A stretch of 64,000 nucleotides of DNA from an uncultured Lachnospiraceae bacterium (GCA_947626395.1 CANQRU010000003.1:85819-149818), one strand, 5' to 3'; positions 14,804 to 23,837 are shown, numbered from the stretch's first letter. Made by a program: numbers and translations. Notes: generated from the letters alone by a model not told the origin.

Positions 14804-16096
14804 CTAGTCGATCGCATGATCGATGGAAATATGTCCTCCCGCCCAGACCTTCCGCCCGGACCAGTCCTCATCCGGCTGGTTCCAGAACGGATCCTCCGGC
14901 GCAAGCCCCAGTGGCAGAAAAACGGCGCTGCAAAGATACAGGCTGCCGGTATTGATATATTCCTCCGCCAATTCCGGCTGATATCCGAAGACGCCCGGCC
15001 GCAGCCAGCCATTTTCATCAAACATATCCGGCGCGGACATGACACGGCGGATCACGGCGGTCAGACCGCAGCGGACCGAAGCCGGGGATAAATGCTCCTC
15101 CAGCCGGTGCTGCAGGGCTGCCTGGGCCAGCATCTGGAACGCGCCGAAACGATAGCAGATGGAACGCCCCACCACCGGATAGGAACCGTCCGGACCGATC
15201 ATCCGCTCCAGCACGGAGGCATAGCGGGACGCGCGGGCCAGAACCGCCGGGCGCATCCGCGCGATCTCATCCGACTGAGCCGCAAACAGATCCACCAGAT
15301 CCACATACATGGGCTGGATCACGAAGCTGTTGTAGTAATCCCAGTGGAATATGGGGCCGTCGCCGTAGACGCCGTCGCCCCTGTACCACTCCTGAAATGC
15401 CCTGAGCGCCCCAAGGACGCGCATGATATCCCACTCTTCTCCCAGCACATACAGTCCGGCCTCCACCATGGCGGAGAAGAACAGCCAGTTGGTGTTGACC
15501 GCGGCGATCCGGCGGGTCGCGCGCAGCGCGTCGGCCAGATGGCGGCGGGTACGCCCACTCGCAGACAACGGAGCAGCCATATCTGCTCCCGTTCCATCCG
15601 GCTGCATAGCTGCGGTCTTAGCCGCACCGGCTGCTTCCGCTTCTAACCGATATCCAGCGGTTTTACCGGCGCACTGTCCCGGAACGCTTTCATCAGCCTC
15701 GGCCGCAGCGATACCTCTCCCGGCAAGCGCCTTCTGCGCCCGCACCAGCGCGTGAGCCAGGAAAGCGGCGTCGACCAGCGGCTGTCCGCCGTCCGTGAAA
15801 TTCATAAAATCAGGCGAATCCGGGTCAGCGGCCATCTCAAGACAGCGGACGGCCTTCCGGCGCATCCCGCTCTGCAGCTTTCTCTCCTCCGATGAAAGCG
15901 CCGCCGGATCCAGTTCCAGCCACGGCGCCAGCCCCAGCATACTGCGGCCGAACGCCTCCAGCGGCGCGTACTGCGCCCGGCCCGCGTGAAAATCAAGCGG
16001 GAGCCGCTGCTTCAGTTCTCCATTTTCAAGCGCGTCAAGCACCGGCCCGGTGATCTTAAGAAGCGCCGCCAGCCATTCTTTTCTCGTATCTTCCAT
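14804..16096 (-). CDS. DUF2264 family protein
   Basis: A 430-aa protein. I take the ATG at 16096 (MEDTRKEWLAALLKITGPVL), as DUF2264 proteins begin with such a helix; the 79 residues before it in the long ORF are Arg-rich and unrelated to the family. Matching segments: LEAFGRSMLGLAPWLEL, NTNWLFFSAMVEAGLYVLG, WYRGDGVYGDGPIFHWDYYN, SYPVVGRSICYRFGAFQMLA and NTGSLYLCSAVFLPLGL. The fold is an alpha/alpha toroid related to glycoside hydrolases and polysaccharide lyases; activity on pectin- or host-type glycans is plausible but unproven. About 50 residues between KALAGRGIAAAEADES and SGRTRRHLADAL are low-complexity Ala/Gly/Thr, likely an inserted loop. It lies 3' of the pentose genes in the same orientation, after a 244-bp gap. 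Confidence 0.8.
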   Translation of the reverse strand: MEDTRKEWLAALLKITGPVLDALENGELKQRLPLDFHAGRAQYAPLEAFGRSMLGLAPWLELDPAALSSEERKLQSGMRRKAVRCLEMAADPDSPDFMNFTDGGQPLVDAAFLAHALVRAQKALAGRGIAAAEADESVPGQCAGKTAGYRLEAEAAGAAKTAAMQPDGTGADMAAPLSASGRTRRHLADALRATRRIAAVNTNWLFFSAMVEAGLYVLGEEWDIMRVLGALRAFQEWYRGDGVYGDGPIFHWDYYNSFVIQPMYVDLVDLFAAQSDEIARMRPAVLARASRYASVLERMIGPDGSYPVVGRSICYRFGAFQMLAQAALQHRLEEHLSPASVRCGLTAVIRRVMSAPDMFDENGWLRPGVFGYQPELAEEYINTGSLYLCSAVFLPLGLAPEDPFWNQPDEDWSGRKVWAGGHISIDHAID

Positions 16097-16340
16097 AGTT
16101 CCCGTTCTCCCATTTTCAAAATCAGCGCATAAATCCGCCGGATATCTGTCTGCAGGCTGCTTTCCCGGCGCTGCATTCTCTTCTCCGCAATGTCCCGGCC
16201 AACGCCGCCTTCTCTCTCCTGCAACATCCCTGCCGCCGTCTCTTTCTGGCAAAAAACAGACTGCCGCAGAACCGTCCCGGCCCCGGCGGTCATCCCGCAG
16301 GGAGCCGGCTTCCGTCCCGCGGCAGCCTTTCATTTTCGCA

Positions 16341-16994
16341 TTATTCGCCGAATACAGCGATGTAATCCTTCTTGAACTTCTCGATGCCCTGATCCGTCAG
16401 CGGATGCTTGGTCATCTGCATCAGCACCTTATACGGAACCGTGGCGATGTCCGCGCCGGCCCTTGCGCAGTCGATCACATGGATCGCGTGGCGAATGCTG
16501 GCGGCGATGATCTCGGTCTTAATATCGTGGGTCATAAATACATCCGCGATGTCCTCGATCAGTTCCACGCCCGGCATGGAAATGTCGTCCAGACGTCCCA
16601 CGAACGGAGACACGAAGGTCGCGCCTGCGCGGGCGGCCAGCAGAGCCTGGGCCGTGGTGAAGATCAGAGTCACATTGGTCTTGATGCCTTCGGCGGACAG
16701 AACCTTGACGGCCTTTAATCCCTCAGCGGTCATCGGGATCTTCACGACCATGTTCGGATGGATCGCCGCGATCTCACGGCCTTCCTTGATCATGCCGGCC
16801 GCGTCGGTCGTCGTGGCCTTCACCTCGCCGCTGATCGGGCCGTCCACGATGGAGGCGATCTCCGCGATCACCTGATTAAAGTCCCGGCCTTCCTTGGCGA
16901 TCAGGGACGGATTGGTGGTAACTCCGCAGATAATGCCCATCTCGTTGGCCTCGCGGATCTCATCTACATTTGCTGTGTCGATAAAAAATTTCAT
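16341..16994 (-). CDS. tal: Transaldolase (fructose-6-phosphate aldolase type)
   Basis: A 217-aa small transaldolase/FSA-family TIM barrel. The Schiff-base lysine is K85 in NMVVKIPMT; further family motifs are [56 protein letters not shown] and [13 protein letters not shown]. In Firmicutes proteins of this length usually act as transaldolase, moving dihydroxyacetone units between sugar phosphates in the non-oxidative pentose phosphate pathway, although the fructose-6-phosphate aldolase reaction cannot be excluded by eye. AAAGGAG lies 9 bases before the ATG. It follows transketolase in the same direction after 213 bases, with a hairpin between them, so it may be partly separated from tkt transcription. 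Confidence 0.9.
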   Translation of the reverse strand: MKFFIDTANVDEIREANEMGIICGVTTNPSLIAKEGRDFNQVIAEIASIVDGPISGEVKATTTDAAGMIKEGREIAAIHPNMVVKIPMTAEGLKAVKVLSAEGIKTNVTLIFTTAQALLAARAGATFVSPFVGRLDDISMPGVELIEDIADVFMTHDIKTEIIAASIRHAIHVIDCARAGADIATVPYKVLMQMTKHPLTDQGIEKFKKDYIAVFGE

Positions 16995-17041
16995 GACTGA
17001 TACACTCCTTTTATATGATAATATTTAAATTCTATTGAGTA

Positions 17042-17068
17042 CGGCCCATGTTCCCTTTCCATGGGCCG
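17042..17068. terminator. Hairpin between transketolase and transaldolase
   Basis: CGGCCCATG, 9-base loop, CATGGGCCG form a perfect 9-bp stem 140 bases after the tkt stop. No clear U-tract follows on the minus strand, so it may attenuate transcription or stabilise a processed mRNA end rather than stop transcription fully. Confidence 0.45.
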
Positions 17069-17207
17069 CATTCATCTTATAAATACCGGCAAACGTCTGC
17101 CCCGGCAATTTACGCGCGAAGCAGGCGGCATCGCGAGAATCTTGCTGTTCACATACAAAGCGACGCTTCCGGTCCCCGCGGCTTACCCGCAGTCCGAACA
17201 CAAACAT

Positions 17208-19190
17208 TTACAGCGACTTCACCGCCGCGACCACATTCTCCACCGTGAACCCGAAATGCTCGAACAGCTTCGCATAGGGGCCGCTGGCGCCAAATCCGTG
17301 CATAGTCACATACGCGCCGTCCAGGCCGACGTACTTGCCCCAGCCGAAATCGCTGAGCGCTTCGATGGCCACACGCTTGCGGACGCTCTTCGGAAGGACA
17401 GACTCCTTGTACTCGTCGCTCTGCTCCTCGAAAATGTCCATGCACGGCATGGAGACTACGCGGACTTTCATGCCCTCTTCCGCCAGCACCGCCTTCGCCT
17501 TCACGGCAAGCTCCACCTCGGAGCCGCTGGCAATCAGGATCACATCCGGCGTGCCTTCGCAGTCGTCGGTAATGTAGCCGCCCTTCAGCGCTTCCTTGCT
17601 GCTGCCCGGCATCGGAGCCAGGTTCTGACGGGTCAGCACCAGGGCCGTCGGGGTCTTCGTGGAAGTCATCGCGCTGTACCAGGCAGCCGCCGTCTCCACC
17701 GCGTCGCAGGGACGGAATACGTGGAAATTGGGCAGCGCCCGCAGCATGGCCAGCTGCTCGATGGGCTCATGGGTCGGGCCGTCCTCGCCGACGCCGATGC
17801 TGTCATGGCTGAATACAAAGGTCAGCGGCAGTCCCATGATCGCGGAAAGTCTCGCCATGGGCTTCGTGTAATCGCTGAACACAAAGAACGTAGCCACATA
17901 GGGCTTCAAACCGCCGTGCAGCGTCAGGCCGTTGCCGATGGCGGCCATCGCCTGCTCGCGGACGCCGAAATGAAGATTCCGGCCTTCCGGAGTCGCTGCG
18001 GAGAAATCGCCGGCGCCGGACATATTGGTCTTGTTGGACGGAGCCAGGTCCGCGGAACCGCCGAACAGGTTCGGCAGCTTATCCTTCATATAGTTGATGA
18101 CCTTGCCGGACAGGTTCCGAGTGGCCTCCGGCTTCTCAGACTGCTTCCAGAAATCAGCGTCGTCCCAGAAGATCTCCGCGGCCTTCTCGTCATGGTACTG
18201 GTTCCAGAGCTTCTCCATTTCCGGATATTCCTGGCAGTAAGCGGCAAACATCACGTTCCACGCGTTCTCCGCGTCCACCTTGCTGTCCGCCAGCGCCTGA
18301 TAATGGGCGTAGACCTCATCCGGCACATAGAACGGTTCCTGAGACGGCCACTCCAGGAATTCCTTCATCTCCCGGATATTGTCGTCGCCCAGCGGCTCGC
18401 CGTGGGCGCTGGCCTTGCCCTGCTTCGCCGGGCAGCCGTAACCGATCTGTGTCTTCACGGTGATAAAGGACGGCTTCGAAAGATCCGCCTTCGCCATCTC
18501 GATGGCCGCGCCGATCGCTTCCAGGTCATTGCCGTCCTCCACGGTGATGGTCTGGAACCCGAAGGCCGCCATTCTCTCCTGCACGTTCTCCGTGAAAGCG
18601 ATATCCGTGCTTCCCTCGATGGAAATGCTGTTGGAATCATAGAGTACGATCAGCTTGCCCAGCTTCAGCGTCCCCGCCAGGGAGAACGCCTCAGAGGAAA
18701 TGCCCTCCATCATGCAGCCGTCGCCGCCCAGCACGAAGGTATAGTGATCCACCACCGGATACTCGTCCTTATTAAATACCGCCGCCAGATGCTTCTCCGC
18801 CATCGCCATGCCGACTGCCATCGCCATGCCCTGGCCCAGCGGGCCAGTCGTCGCCTCGACGCCCACCGTGTGCTTATACTCCGGATGGCCCGGCGTCAGG
18901 GAGCCGAACTGACGGAAATTCATCAGATCCTCCTTCGACAGATTTCCATATCCATAAAGATGCAGAAGCGAATACAAAAGCATGGAACCGTGTCCGCCGG
19001 ACAACACGAACCGGTCGCGGTTGGGCCAGTCCGGATCCGCCGGATTGTGGTTCATATGGTTGGCCCACAGCTCGTAGGCCGCGGCCGCCGAACCGAGCGG
19101 CAGCCCGGGATGTCCCGACTTCGCCTTCTGGATCGCGTCCGCCGACAACACGCGGATCGCGTTTACTGCCTGTTCCTGTACTGTTTTCAT
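17208..19190 (-). CDS. tkt: Transketolase
   Basis: A 660-aa thiamine-diphosphate enzyme starting MKTVQEQAVNAIRVLSADAI; the ATG at 19190 has GAGGAG upstream, and the 69 residues before it in the long ORF are Cys/Arg-rich and not part of the family. Motifs: AKSGHPGLPLGSAA (substrate and TPP contact), the GGDGCMMEGISSEAF TPP-Mg motif, ATTGPLGQGMAMAVG, the HDSIGVGEDGPTHEPIEQLA loop and FRPCDAVETAAAW. It transfers two-carbon units among xylulose-5-P, ribose-5-P and erythrose-4-P. With araD and transaldolase nearby it channels arabinose carbon into fructose-6-P and glyceraldehyde-3-P. It has its own promoter at about 19410-19437 and a 210-base leader. Confidence 0.97.
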   Translation of the reverse strand: MKTVQEQAVNAIRVLSADAIQKAKSGHPGLPLGSAAAAYELWANHMNHNPADPDWPNRDRFVLSGGHGSMLLYSLLHLYGYGNLSKEDLMNFRQFGSLTPGHPEYKHTVGVEATTGPLGQGMAMAVGMAMAEKHLAAVFNKDEYPVVDHYTFVLGGDGCMMEGISSEAFSLAGTLKLGKLIVLYDSNSISIEGSTDIAFTENVQERMAAFGFQTITVEDGNDLEAIGAAIEMAKADLSKPSFITVKTQIGYGCPAKQGKASAHGEPLGDDNIREMKEFLEWPSQEPFYVPDEVYAHYQALADSKVDAENAWNVMFAAYCQEYPEMEKLWNQYHDEKAAEIFWDDADFWKQSEKPEATRNLSGKVINYMKDKLPNLFGGSADLAPSNKTNMSGAGDFSAATPEGRNLHFGVREQAMAAIGNGLTLHGGLKPYVATFFVFSDYTKPMARLSAIMGLPLTFVFSHDSIGVGEDGPTHEPIEQLAMLRALPNFHVFRPCDAVETAAAWYSAMTSTKTPTALVLTRQNLAPMPGSSKEALKGGYITDDCEGTPDVILIASGSEVELAVKAKAVLAEEGMKVRVVSMPCMDIFEEQSDEYKESVLPKSVRKRVAIEALSDFGWGKYVGLDGAYVTMHGFGASGPYAKLFEHFGFTVENVVAAVKSL

Positions 19191-19408
19191 AGTCAGTGAT
19201 CTCCTCTTCTCATATCTCAGAACTGGTTTTGCAGCTTCGCGGCGGACCCGCAGGGCCGTAGCCGCAGAAACCCGCGCTTCACACAATGTTCTCTCACGGA
19301 TTCCCGCCCCGCACAGGCGACCTTTTTCACAGGTTCTCGCCCTCACGCAGAAGCCCGTTTTCACAAGCACCGTCCCGCACGTCGCTCTGCAGTCCACTCT
19401 TAGCCTTG

Positions 19409-19448
19409 ATTATATACCAGTTTTCTGTTTTTGTCATCCGTTCGGATG
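19409..19448 (-). promoter_or_regulatory. Transketolase promoter with an overlapping inverted repeat
   Basis: On the minus strand ATGACA (19432-19437) and a perfect TATAAT (19409-19414) are 17 bases apart. The palindrome CATCCG-TT-CGGATG (19435-19448) overlaps the -35, the usual position of a repressor operator. The 411-bp gap 19191-19601 holds this promoter, a long leader with no riboswitch I recognise, and about 150 bases 3' of araD with nothing recognised. Confidence 0.65.
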
Positions 19449-19601
19449 CAATTAACGAATCTTAATTTCCGCCTATTAACCGCAGCGTTATCTCCCGCGG
19501 AGTTGCGCGCTGCGCACCATGCCGGGAATACGAATAGAGCGTCTCTGTCGCCTGCCCGCATTCTGACGTAATGAACGGCCGCGCAGCCGCTCGTGCCAGT
19601 C

Positions 19602-20300
19602 CTATTTTCCCTGCCCGTAATACGCGTTAGCCCCGTGCTTCCGGTAATAATGCTTGTCCTGCAGCTCCTGCGGCGCCGGCTTCACCTCCGGGTTCAGCCA
19701 CTCGCACCGCGCCGCCATCTTCGCCACTTCCTCCAGCACCACCGCATTGTGCACCGCCTCATGGGCATCCTTCCCCCACGTAAACGGCCCGTGGTTCTTG
19801 CAAAGTACCGCCGGCGTCGCCTCATAATCCAGACCATTTTCCTCGAAATGATCCGCAATCAGAATCCCGGTATTCAGCTCATAAGCCTCCTCGATCTCCT
19901 CTTTCGTCAAATTCCGCACGCAAGGCACCGTCCCATACAGATAATCCGCATGCGTCGTCCCATAGCACGGAATCCCCCTCCCGGCCTGCGCCCAGCTGGT
20001 CGCCCACGGCGAATGCGTATGCACCACGCCCCCAATTTTCGGGAACCGATTATACAGCACCACATGCGTCGCCGTATCCGAAGAAGGATTCAGCTTCCCC
20101 TCCACCTTCTTCCCATCCAGATCCACGACCACCATATCCTCCGGCGTCAGCTTCTCATAATCCACCCCGCTGGGCTTGATCACGAACAACCCTGCCTCCC
20201 GGTCGATCCCGCTCACATTCCCCCATGTAAACGTCACCAACCCATACTTCGGCAGCAGCATATTCGCCTCATAAACTTCTTTCTTCAGTTGCTCAAGCAT
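19602..20300 (-). CDS. araD: L-ribulose-5-phosphate 4-epimerase
   Basis: A 232-aa class II aldolase-fold epimerase. Zinc ligands are visible as H94 and H96 in [14 protein letters not shown] and a third His near the C-terminal third; NHGPFTWG is the family's conserved loop, and [12 protein letters not shown] and [10 protein letters not shown] form the substrate-phosphate site. It converts L-ribulose-5-P to D-xylulose-5-P, the last dedicated step of arabinose breakdown. Length matches E. coli AraD (231 aa). AGAAGGAG lies upstream. The gene follows the FGGY kinase in the same direction, but 439 bases of repeats and a 203-bp palindrome lie between them, so co-transcription with the kinase is not assured. 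Confidence 0.96.
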   Translation of the reverse strand: MLEQLKKEVYEANMLLPKYGLVTFTWGNVSGIDREAGLFVIKPSGVDYEKLTPEDMVVVDLDGKKVEGKLNPSSDTATHVVLYNRFPKIGGVVHTHSPWATSWAQAGRGIPCYGTTHADYLYGTVPCVRNLTKEEIEEAYELNTGILIADHFEENGLDYEATPAVLCKNHGPFTWGKDAHEAVHNAVVLEEVAKMAARCEWLNPEVKPAPQELQDKHYYRKHGANAYYGQGK

Positions 20301-20338
20301 CTCTCATCATCTCCTTCTAATTTCATCCATCCTCTCAA

Positions 20339-20461
20339 CGACAGCGAAGCGCCTCGCCCTTCTCCCAACGACAGCGCAGCACCTCGTCCCTCCTCCCGAC
20401 GACAGCGCAGCGCCTCGTCCCTCCTCCCGACGACAGCGCAGCGCCTCGTCGTCTCAGCCTG
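20339..20461. repeat. Four tandem 31-bp repeats upstream of araD
   Basis: Units start at 20339, 20369, 20400 and 20431 (30, 31, 31 and 31 bases), with shared core CGACAGCGCAGCGCCTCGTC. The fourth decays at its end, and a partial fifth (CCGACAGCCCAGCGG) runs into the left arm of the adjacent palindrome. The repeats lie in the leader side of araD, 39 bases from its start. Confidence 0.85.
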
Positions 20462-20472
20462 CCGACAGCCCA

Positions 20473-20675
20473 GCGGATGAGAACTTGTCTGTATGGGCTG
20501 ACTTTGCAGGATGGTTAGAATTTCTTAGTGAACAGCAATTTGTGTTATCACGAAAAATGGACTTGTTTGAGCGAAGCGAGTTGTCCATTTTTCGTGATGC
20601 TTTTAGCAAATTGCTGTGAGCTTAGAAATTCTTCCGTCCGAAACCGGAAGCCCAGACAGACAAGTTCTCATCCGC
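20473..20675. repeat. 203-bp imperfect palindromic element between the FGGY kinase and araD
   Basis: The outer arms GCGGATGAGAACTTGTCTGT (20473-20492) and its complement (20656-20675) are perfect for 20 bp; the inner arms ATCACGAAAAATGGAC (20547-20562) and complement (20583-20598) are perfect for 16 bp; most of the sequence between, including ACAGCAATTT and AGAATTTCT, also pairs. The apex contains TTTGAGCGAAGCGAGTT. As RNA it folds into one long stem on either strand. A direct repeat CATCCGCGGACCTCCCGC occurs at its right end (20670-20687) and again about 45 bases on. It resembles a MITE/REP-type palindromic element, but there is no transposase here and a target-site duplication is not evident. 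Confidence 0.8.
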
Positions 20676-20739
20676 GGACCTCCCGCCATCTCAATAAGCC
20701 TGCATCCACCCCTCATCCGCGGACCTCCCGCGTCCAGGC

Positions 20740-22329
20740 TCAGATCAGGCACTCCAGCGCCGCCTTCTCAATCCCAATCCCCTTCTTATACCGCTCAATA
20801 AACCTCTCAAATCCTTCCACCGCCCGCGGATCCGGCTGCATCTCCTCGCCCTTGTTCCCCAAGAACACCTTCTCTGCCAGGAAATCCCCCAGGCTCTCAT
20901 CCGTATCCTTATGTATCATATACGACGCCAGCAGCGCCATCCCCCACGGGCCGCCCTCGCCCGCCGTCTCCATCACCGACACCGGCGTATCAATAGCCGC
21001 CGCCAGGAATCCCTGCCCAACGCCCTTCGTCTTAAACAACCCGCCGTGCCCCAGGATCGAATCAATCCTCACATGCTCCTCCTTCAGCAGGATATCCATA
21101 CCCACCTTCAGCGCCCCCAGCGCCGTAAACAGATTCGCCCGCATGAAATTCGCCAGATTGAACTTACTCTCCGGCGACCGCACAAACAACGGCCGTCCTT
21201 CGCTGACGCCTGTAATATTCTCCCCGGACAGATACCCATAAGACAGCAGTCCTCCGCAGTCCGGATCCCCCTCCAGCGCCTTATTATACAGCGTCCCAAA
21301 CAGCGTATTCATATCCAGCTTCACCCCAATGCTGTCCGCGAACTCCTTAAACAAACCAACCCACGCGTTCAGATCCGACGTGCAGTTATTGGCATGAACC
21401 ATTCCCACCAGGCTGCCGTCCGGCGTAGTCACCAGATCGATCTCCGGATACACCTTCGAAAGCTCCTTCTCCAGCACCACCATCGCGAATACGGAAGTTC
21501 CCGCAGACACATTGCCGGTCCGTTTCGCCACGCTGTTGGTCGCCGCCATACCGGTTCCCGCGTCGCCCTCCGGCGGGCAGATTGGAATCCCCGCCTCCAG
21601 AGTCCCGCTCTCATCCAGCAGTCTGGCTCCCGCCGCCGTCAGCACGCCGGCCGGCTCCCCAGCCATCAGAGCCTTCGGCAGGATATCCCGAAGCTTCCAC
21701 GGATAGCCCTTATCCGCCACCAGATCGTCGAACTTCGCGATCATTTTCTCATCGTAATCCTTCGTCTCCGGATCGATGGGAAACATACCCGAAGCGTCGC
21801 CCACGCCCAGCACCTTCTCGCCGGTCAGCTGCCAGTGGATGTAGCCCGCCAGCGTCGTGAAGAAGGCCACGTCCTTCACATGCTCCTCGCCGTTTAGGAT
21901 GGACTGGTACAGATGGGCAATGCTCCATCTCTGGGGAATGTTGTAGTGAAACAGCTCCGTCAGCGCCTCCGCCGCCGGTCCGGTGATCCCGTTGCGCCAG
22001 GTACGGAACGGCGCCAGCAGGTTCCCCTCGCTGTCAAAGGCCATGTAGCCGTGCATCATGGCGGAAAAGCCGATGGCCCCCACCTTCGTCAGCTTCACGC
22101 CGTATTTGGCCTTCACGTCCGCCGCCAGCTTGCTGTAGCAGTCGCGCAGGCCCGTCCAGATATCGTCCAGGCTGTAGGTCCAGACGCCGTTCTCCAGCCG
22201 GTTCTCCCACTCGTGGTCGCCGGAAGCGATAGGCGTGTGGGACTCGTCGATTAAGACCGCCTTGATGCGGGTGGAGCCCAGCTCCAGACCCAGAACGCTG
22301 CTCTCGATTGCTTCTTTGATGCTTGCCAT
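20740..22329 (-). CDS. FGGY-family carbohydrate kinase, probable L-ribulokinase
   Basis: A 529-aa sugar kinase of the hexokinase/Hsp70 fold. The phosphate-binding motif [16 protein letters not shown] lies at about residues 14-30, the adenosine/phosphate-2 region is [19 protein letters not shown], and [17 protein letters not shown] is the signature-like C-terminal segment. By sequence it belongs to the xylulokinase-like group and is not the classical AraB, but the neighbours araD, a GH51 arabinofuranosidase and an arabinoside-type regulator argue for L-ribulose as substrate; Clostridia are known to use such a non-orthologous ribulokinase (AraK). Xylulose remains the alternative. AGGAGG lies 7 bases before the ATG. 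Two adjacent palindromes sit 35-67 bases upstream of the start. Confidence 0.85.
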   Translation of the reverse strand: MASIKEAIESSVLGLELGSTRIKAVLIDESHTPIASGDHEWENRLENGVWTYSLDDIWTGLRDCYSKLAADVKAKYGVKLTKVGAIGFSAMMHGYMAFDSEGNLLAPFRTWRNGITGPAAEALTELFHYNIPQRWSIAHLYQSILNGEEHVKDVAFFTTLAGYIHWQLTGEKVLGVGDASGMFPIDPETKDYDEKMIAKFDDLVADKGYPWKLRDILPKALMAGEPAGVLTAAGARLLDESGTLEAGIPICPPEGDAGTGMAATNSVAKRTGNVSAGTSVFAMVVLEKELSKVYPEIDLVTTPDGSLVGMVHANNCTSDLNAWVGLFKEFADSIGVKLDMNTLFGTLYNKALEGDPDCGGLLSYGYLSGENITGVSEGRPLFVRSPESKFNLANFMRANLFTALGALKVGMDILLKEEHVRIDSILGHGGLFKTKGVGQGFLAAAIDTPVSVMETAGEGGPWGMALLASYMIHKDTDESLGDFLAEKVFLGNKGEEMQPDPRAVEGFERFIERYKKGIGIEKAALECLI

Positions 22330-22363
22330 CTCATTTCCTCCTCTTACAATAAAGTTTGCGGCC

Positions 22364-22396
22364 GTTAGATACCTAACAGCCAGTTAAGACTAACTG
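22364..22396 (-). promoter_or_regulatory. Twin palindromic operators upstream of the kinase gene
   Basis: GTTAG-ATAC-CTAAC (22364-22377) and CAGTTA-AGAC-TAACTG (22381-22396) share the pattern GTTA-N4/5-TAAC and lie 18 bp centre to centre, between the ArsR-type regulator and the kinase. The local regulator is the simplest candidate to bind them. No convincing -35/-10 pair could be assigned around them. Confidence 0.6.
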
Positions 22397-22458
22397 TTTT
22401 CCATTTTCCAAAGGCTCTCCGGCCTCCCGTCGGACTAAACAGATTCGTCGTCCGCGGC

Positions 22459-23379
22459 TCACAGGGAGCTGTAATGGATCCTCACCTGGATCGCCTGATT
22501 ATAATTGCCGAATTTCCGGCCGAACAGCGTCAGGCCGCCTACATTGACCGCGTCCGAAGGCACCTCCAGCTTAAATCGGACGCTGCTTCTGTAGTTCAGC
22601 CCAAACCGGTCGATGTTCACTTCCGAGAGCTTCAGACCGTCCAGCCAGGTCCCCTGCCGGTCGATCACAATAGTCTTCAGCTGCCCATACTGGTTCCAGT
22701 TGGGGCTCCACCAGTCGGGAGTGAACGCCCCATGCACATCGCCGAAATCCCCGGGACTGGTCCACATCCCCAGGTACACATCATTTAAGTAAAAGCTGAT
22801 ATCGGAAGGCCAGTCGCTGTTGGAGCCCGGCGCTTCCGAACCGATCTCCATGGAAAGAGAGAGCCGGTCGATCCGCGTGTGGGGCGGCAGAAGCATAGGA
22901 ACCATATACTCCACATAGCCTTTGCCGAACCACAGGATTTCCGCGTACATCCGGTCTACATGGGAAAAATACCGCGGATCGTCTACTTCTCCGATCAGAT
23001 AATCACCTGTGGCGATCCCGCAGGTCGGGCTGATCTCGCACGCCGTATAATGTCCTACCGGGATCTCCGTTTCGTATACATTTCCCGGATGCATCTCCGC
23101 CCCGGAAAGGACATCGATCAGAATCTTCTCCTGGCACACCCGGCAGACCTTCTGGTTCCCGTGGCTTCCCCTCTCCGAAAGGACCTCCACAAGCCCGGCC
23201 TCTTCCAGAAGACGCATATGACCGGTCAGAGCGCCGTTGGTCACTCCGAGGGCGGACGCCAGCTCATTCATATTCATCTCCCCGTTGTCGATCAAAAGCC
23301 TTACGATCCGAAGCCGGATCTCCGAGGCCAGCGCCTTATACACCGGCAGGCCGTCGTCCAGGTTCTTGATGTGAATCAT
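22459..23379 (-). CDS. ArsR-type HTH transcriptional regulator with a large C-terminal sensor domain
   Basis: The protein is about 306 aa. Of the two nearby ATGs the second (23379) has AAGGGGGG at good spacing. Residues 1-85 form a winged HTH (YKALASEIRLRIVRLLIDNG, ELASALGVTNGALTGHMRLL, EEAGLVEVL). Residues 90-306 are beta-rich with many aromatic residues (WFGKGYVEYMVPMLLPPHTRI, FYLNDVYLGMWTSPGDFGD, TPDWWSPNWNQYG, RIHYSSL), like a jelly-roll carbohydrate-binding domain. This fits a repressor that senses a sugar through its own binding module. It sits between arabinofuranosidase/DUF6171 and the kinase, all on the minus strand, 18 bases after the DUF6171 gene, so it is probably part of the operon it controls. 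The exact ligand is not known. Confidence 0.8.
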   Translation of the reverse strand: MIHIKNLDDGLPVYKALASEIRLRIVRLLIDNGEMNMNELASALGVTNGALTGHMRLLEEAGLVEVLSERGSHGNQKVCRVCQEKILIDVLSGAEMHPGNVYETEIPVGHYTACEISPTCGIATGDYLIGEVDDPRYFSHVDRMYAEILWFGKGYVEYMVPMLLPPHTRIDRLSLSMEIGSEAPGSNSDWPSDISFYLNDVYLGMWTSPGDFGDVHGAFTPDWWSPNWNQYGQLKTIVIDRQGTWLDGLKLSEVNIDRFGLNYRSSVRFKLEVPSDAVNVGGLTLFGRKFGNYNQAIQVRIHYSSL

Positions 23380-23397
23380 CGGCATTCCCCCCCTTCC

Positions 23398-23832
23398 TCA
23401 CCAACGTTTCACCGGACACCGCGCGTCCCGCTTCAGCGCGCGCACCTCAGCGTAGCAGCCGCACTGCATGCAGGTGGCGTTATCCAGATGCGGACATTCC
23501 CGGCAGACAGCCAGACGCCGGTCATATTCCGCGTCATTTGCCCTCTCCGCGGCCGGCATCGCCTGCCGCAGACGGACGACGCTCTGATAATACGTTTCCT
23601 TGCCTTCCATCTCATAAAGAAAGCAGCGGCGGCAGCGGCGAAGGGCCGGCTCACCGGCGCCTTCCGGCGATAGCGACGGCTCGGCCGCAATGATAGTTTC
23701 CGGCGATAGCGGCGGCTCCGCCGCAATGACAGTTTCCGGCATCAGCGATAATTCCGATACGGACTCGGACGGCTTTATATGCGGCGCGACGGTCCTTACC
23801 GGACCGCCGCCTGAAATATCGCACACTGCCAT
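23398..23832 (-). CDS. DUF6171 family Cys-rich protein
   Basis: A 144-aa protein. The C-terminal half carries the Cys layout of DUF6171: CRRCFLYEM, then RRLAVCRECPHLDNATCMQC, GCYAEVRALK and RCPVKRW, consistent with zinc binding by two CxxC-type knuckles. The N-terminal half contains a tandem 36-bp duplication encoding PETVIAAEPPLSPE / PETIIAAEPSLSPE, which is unusual for the family and probably disordered. It starts five bases after the arabinofuranosidase stop (GGAG 8 bases before the ATG), so it is co-transcribed. Function unknown; the family is common in Lachnospiraceae, often in unrelated contexts, so its place here may not indicate a sugar role. Confidence 0.8.
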   Translation of the reverse strand: MAVCDISGGGPVRTVAPHIKPSESVSELSLMPETVIAAEPPLSPETIIAAEPSLSPEGAGEPALRRCRRCFLYEMEGKETYYQSVVRLRQAMPAAERANDAEYDRRLAVCRECPHLDNATCMQCGCYAEVRALKRDARCPVKRW

Positions 23833-23837
23833 ATCAA

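Noticed and set aside
16097-16333. N-terminal 79 residues of the DUF2264 ORF
   Set aside because: Arg/Gly-rich sequence without similarity to the family; the domain begins at the ATG at 16096. The region is best seen as an intergenic gap.
17025-17207. 60-aa ORF directly after the tkt stop
   Set aside because: No ribosome site, overlaps the inter-gene hairpin and reads as random sequence.
17061-19199. 712-aa plus-strand ORF opposite transketolase
   Set aside because: Open only because of the codon bias of tkt on the other strand; no start signal and no family pattern.
20473-20675. Possible tRNA or structured RNA gene
   Set aside because: The fold is a single long hairpin with no tRNA arms or known ncRNA motif; a palindromic repeat element explains it better.
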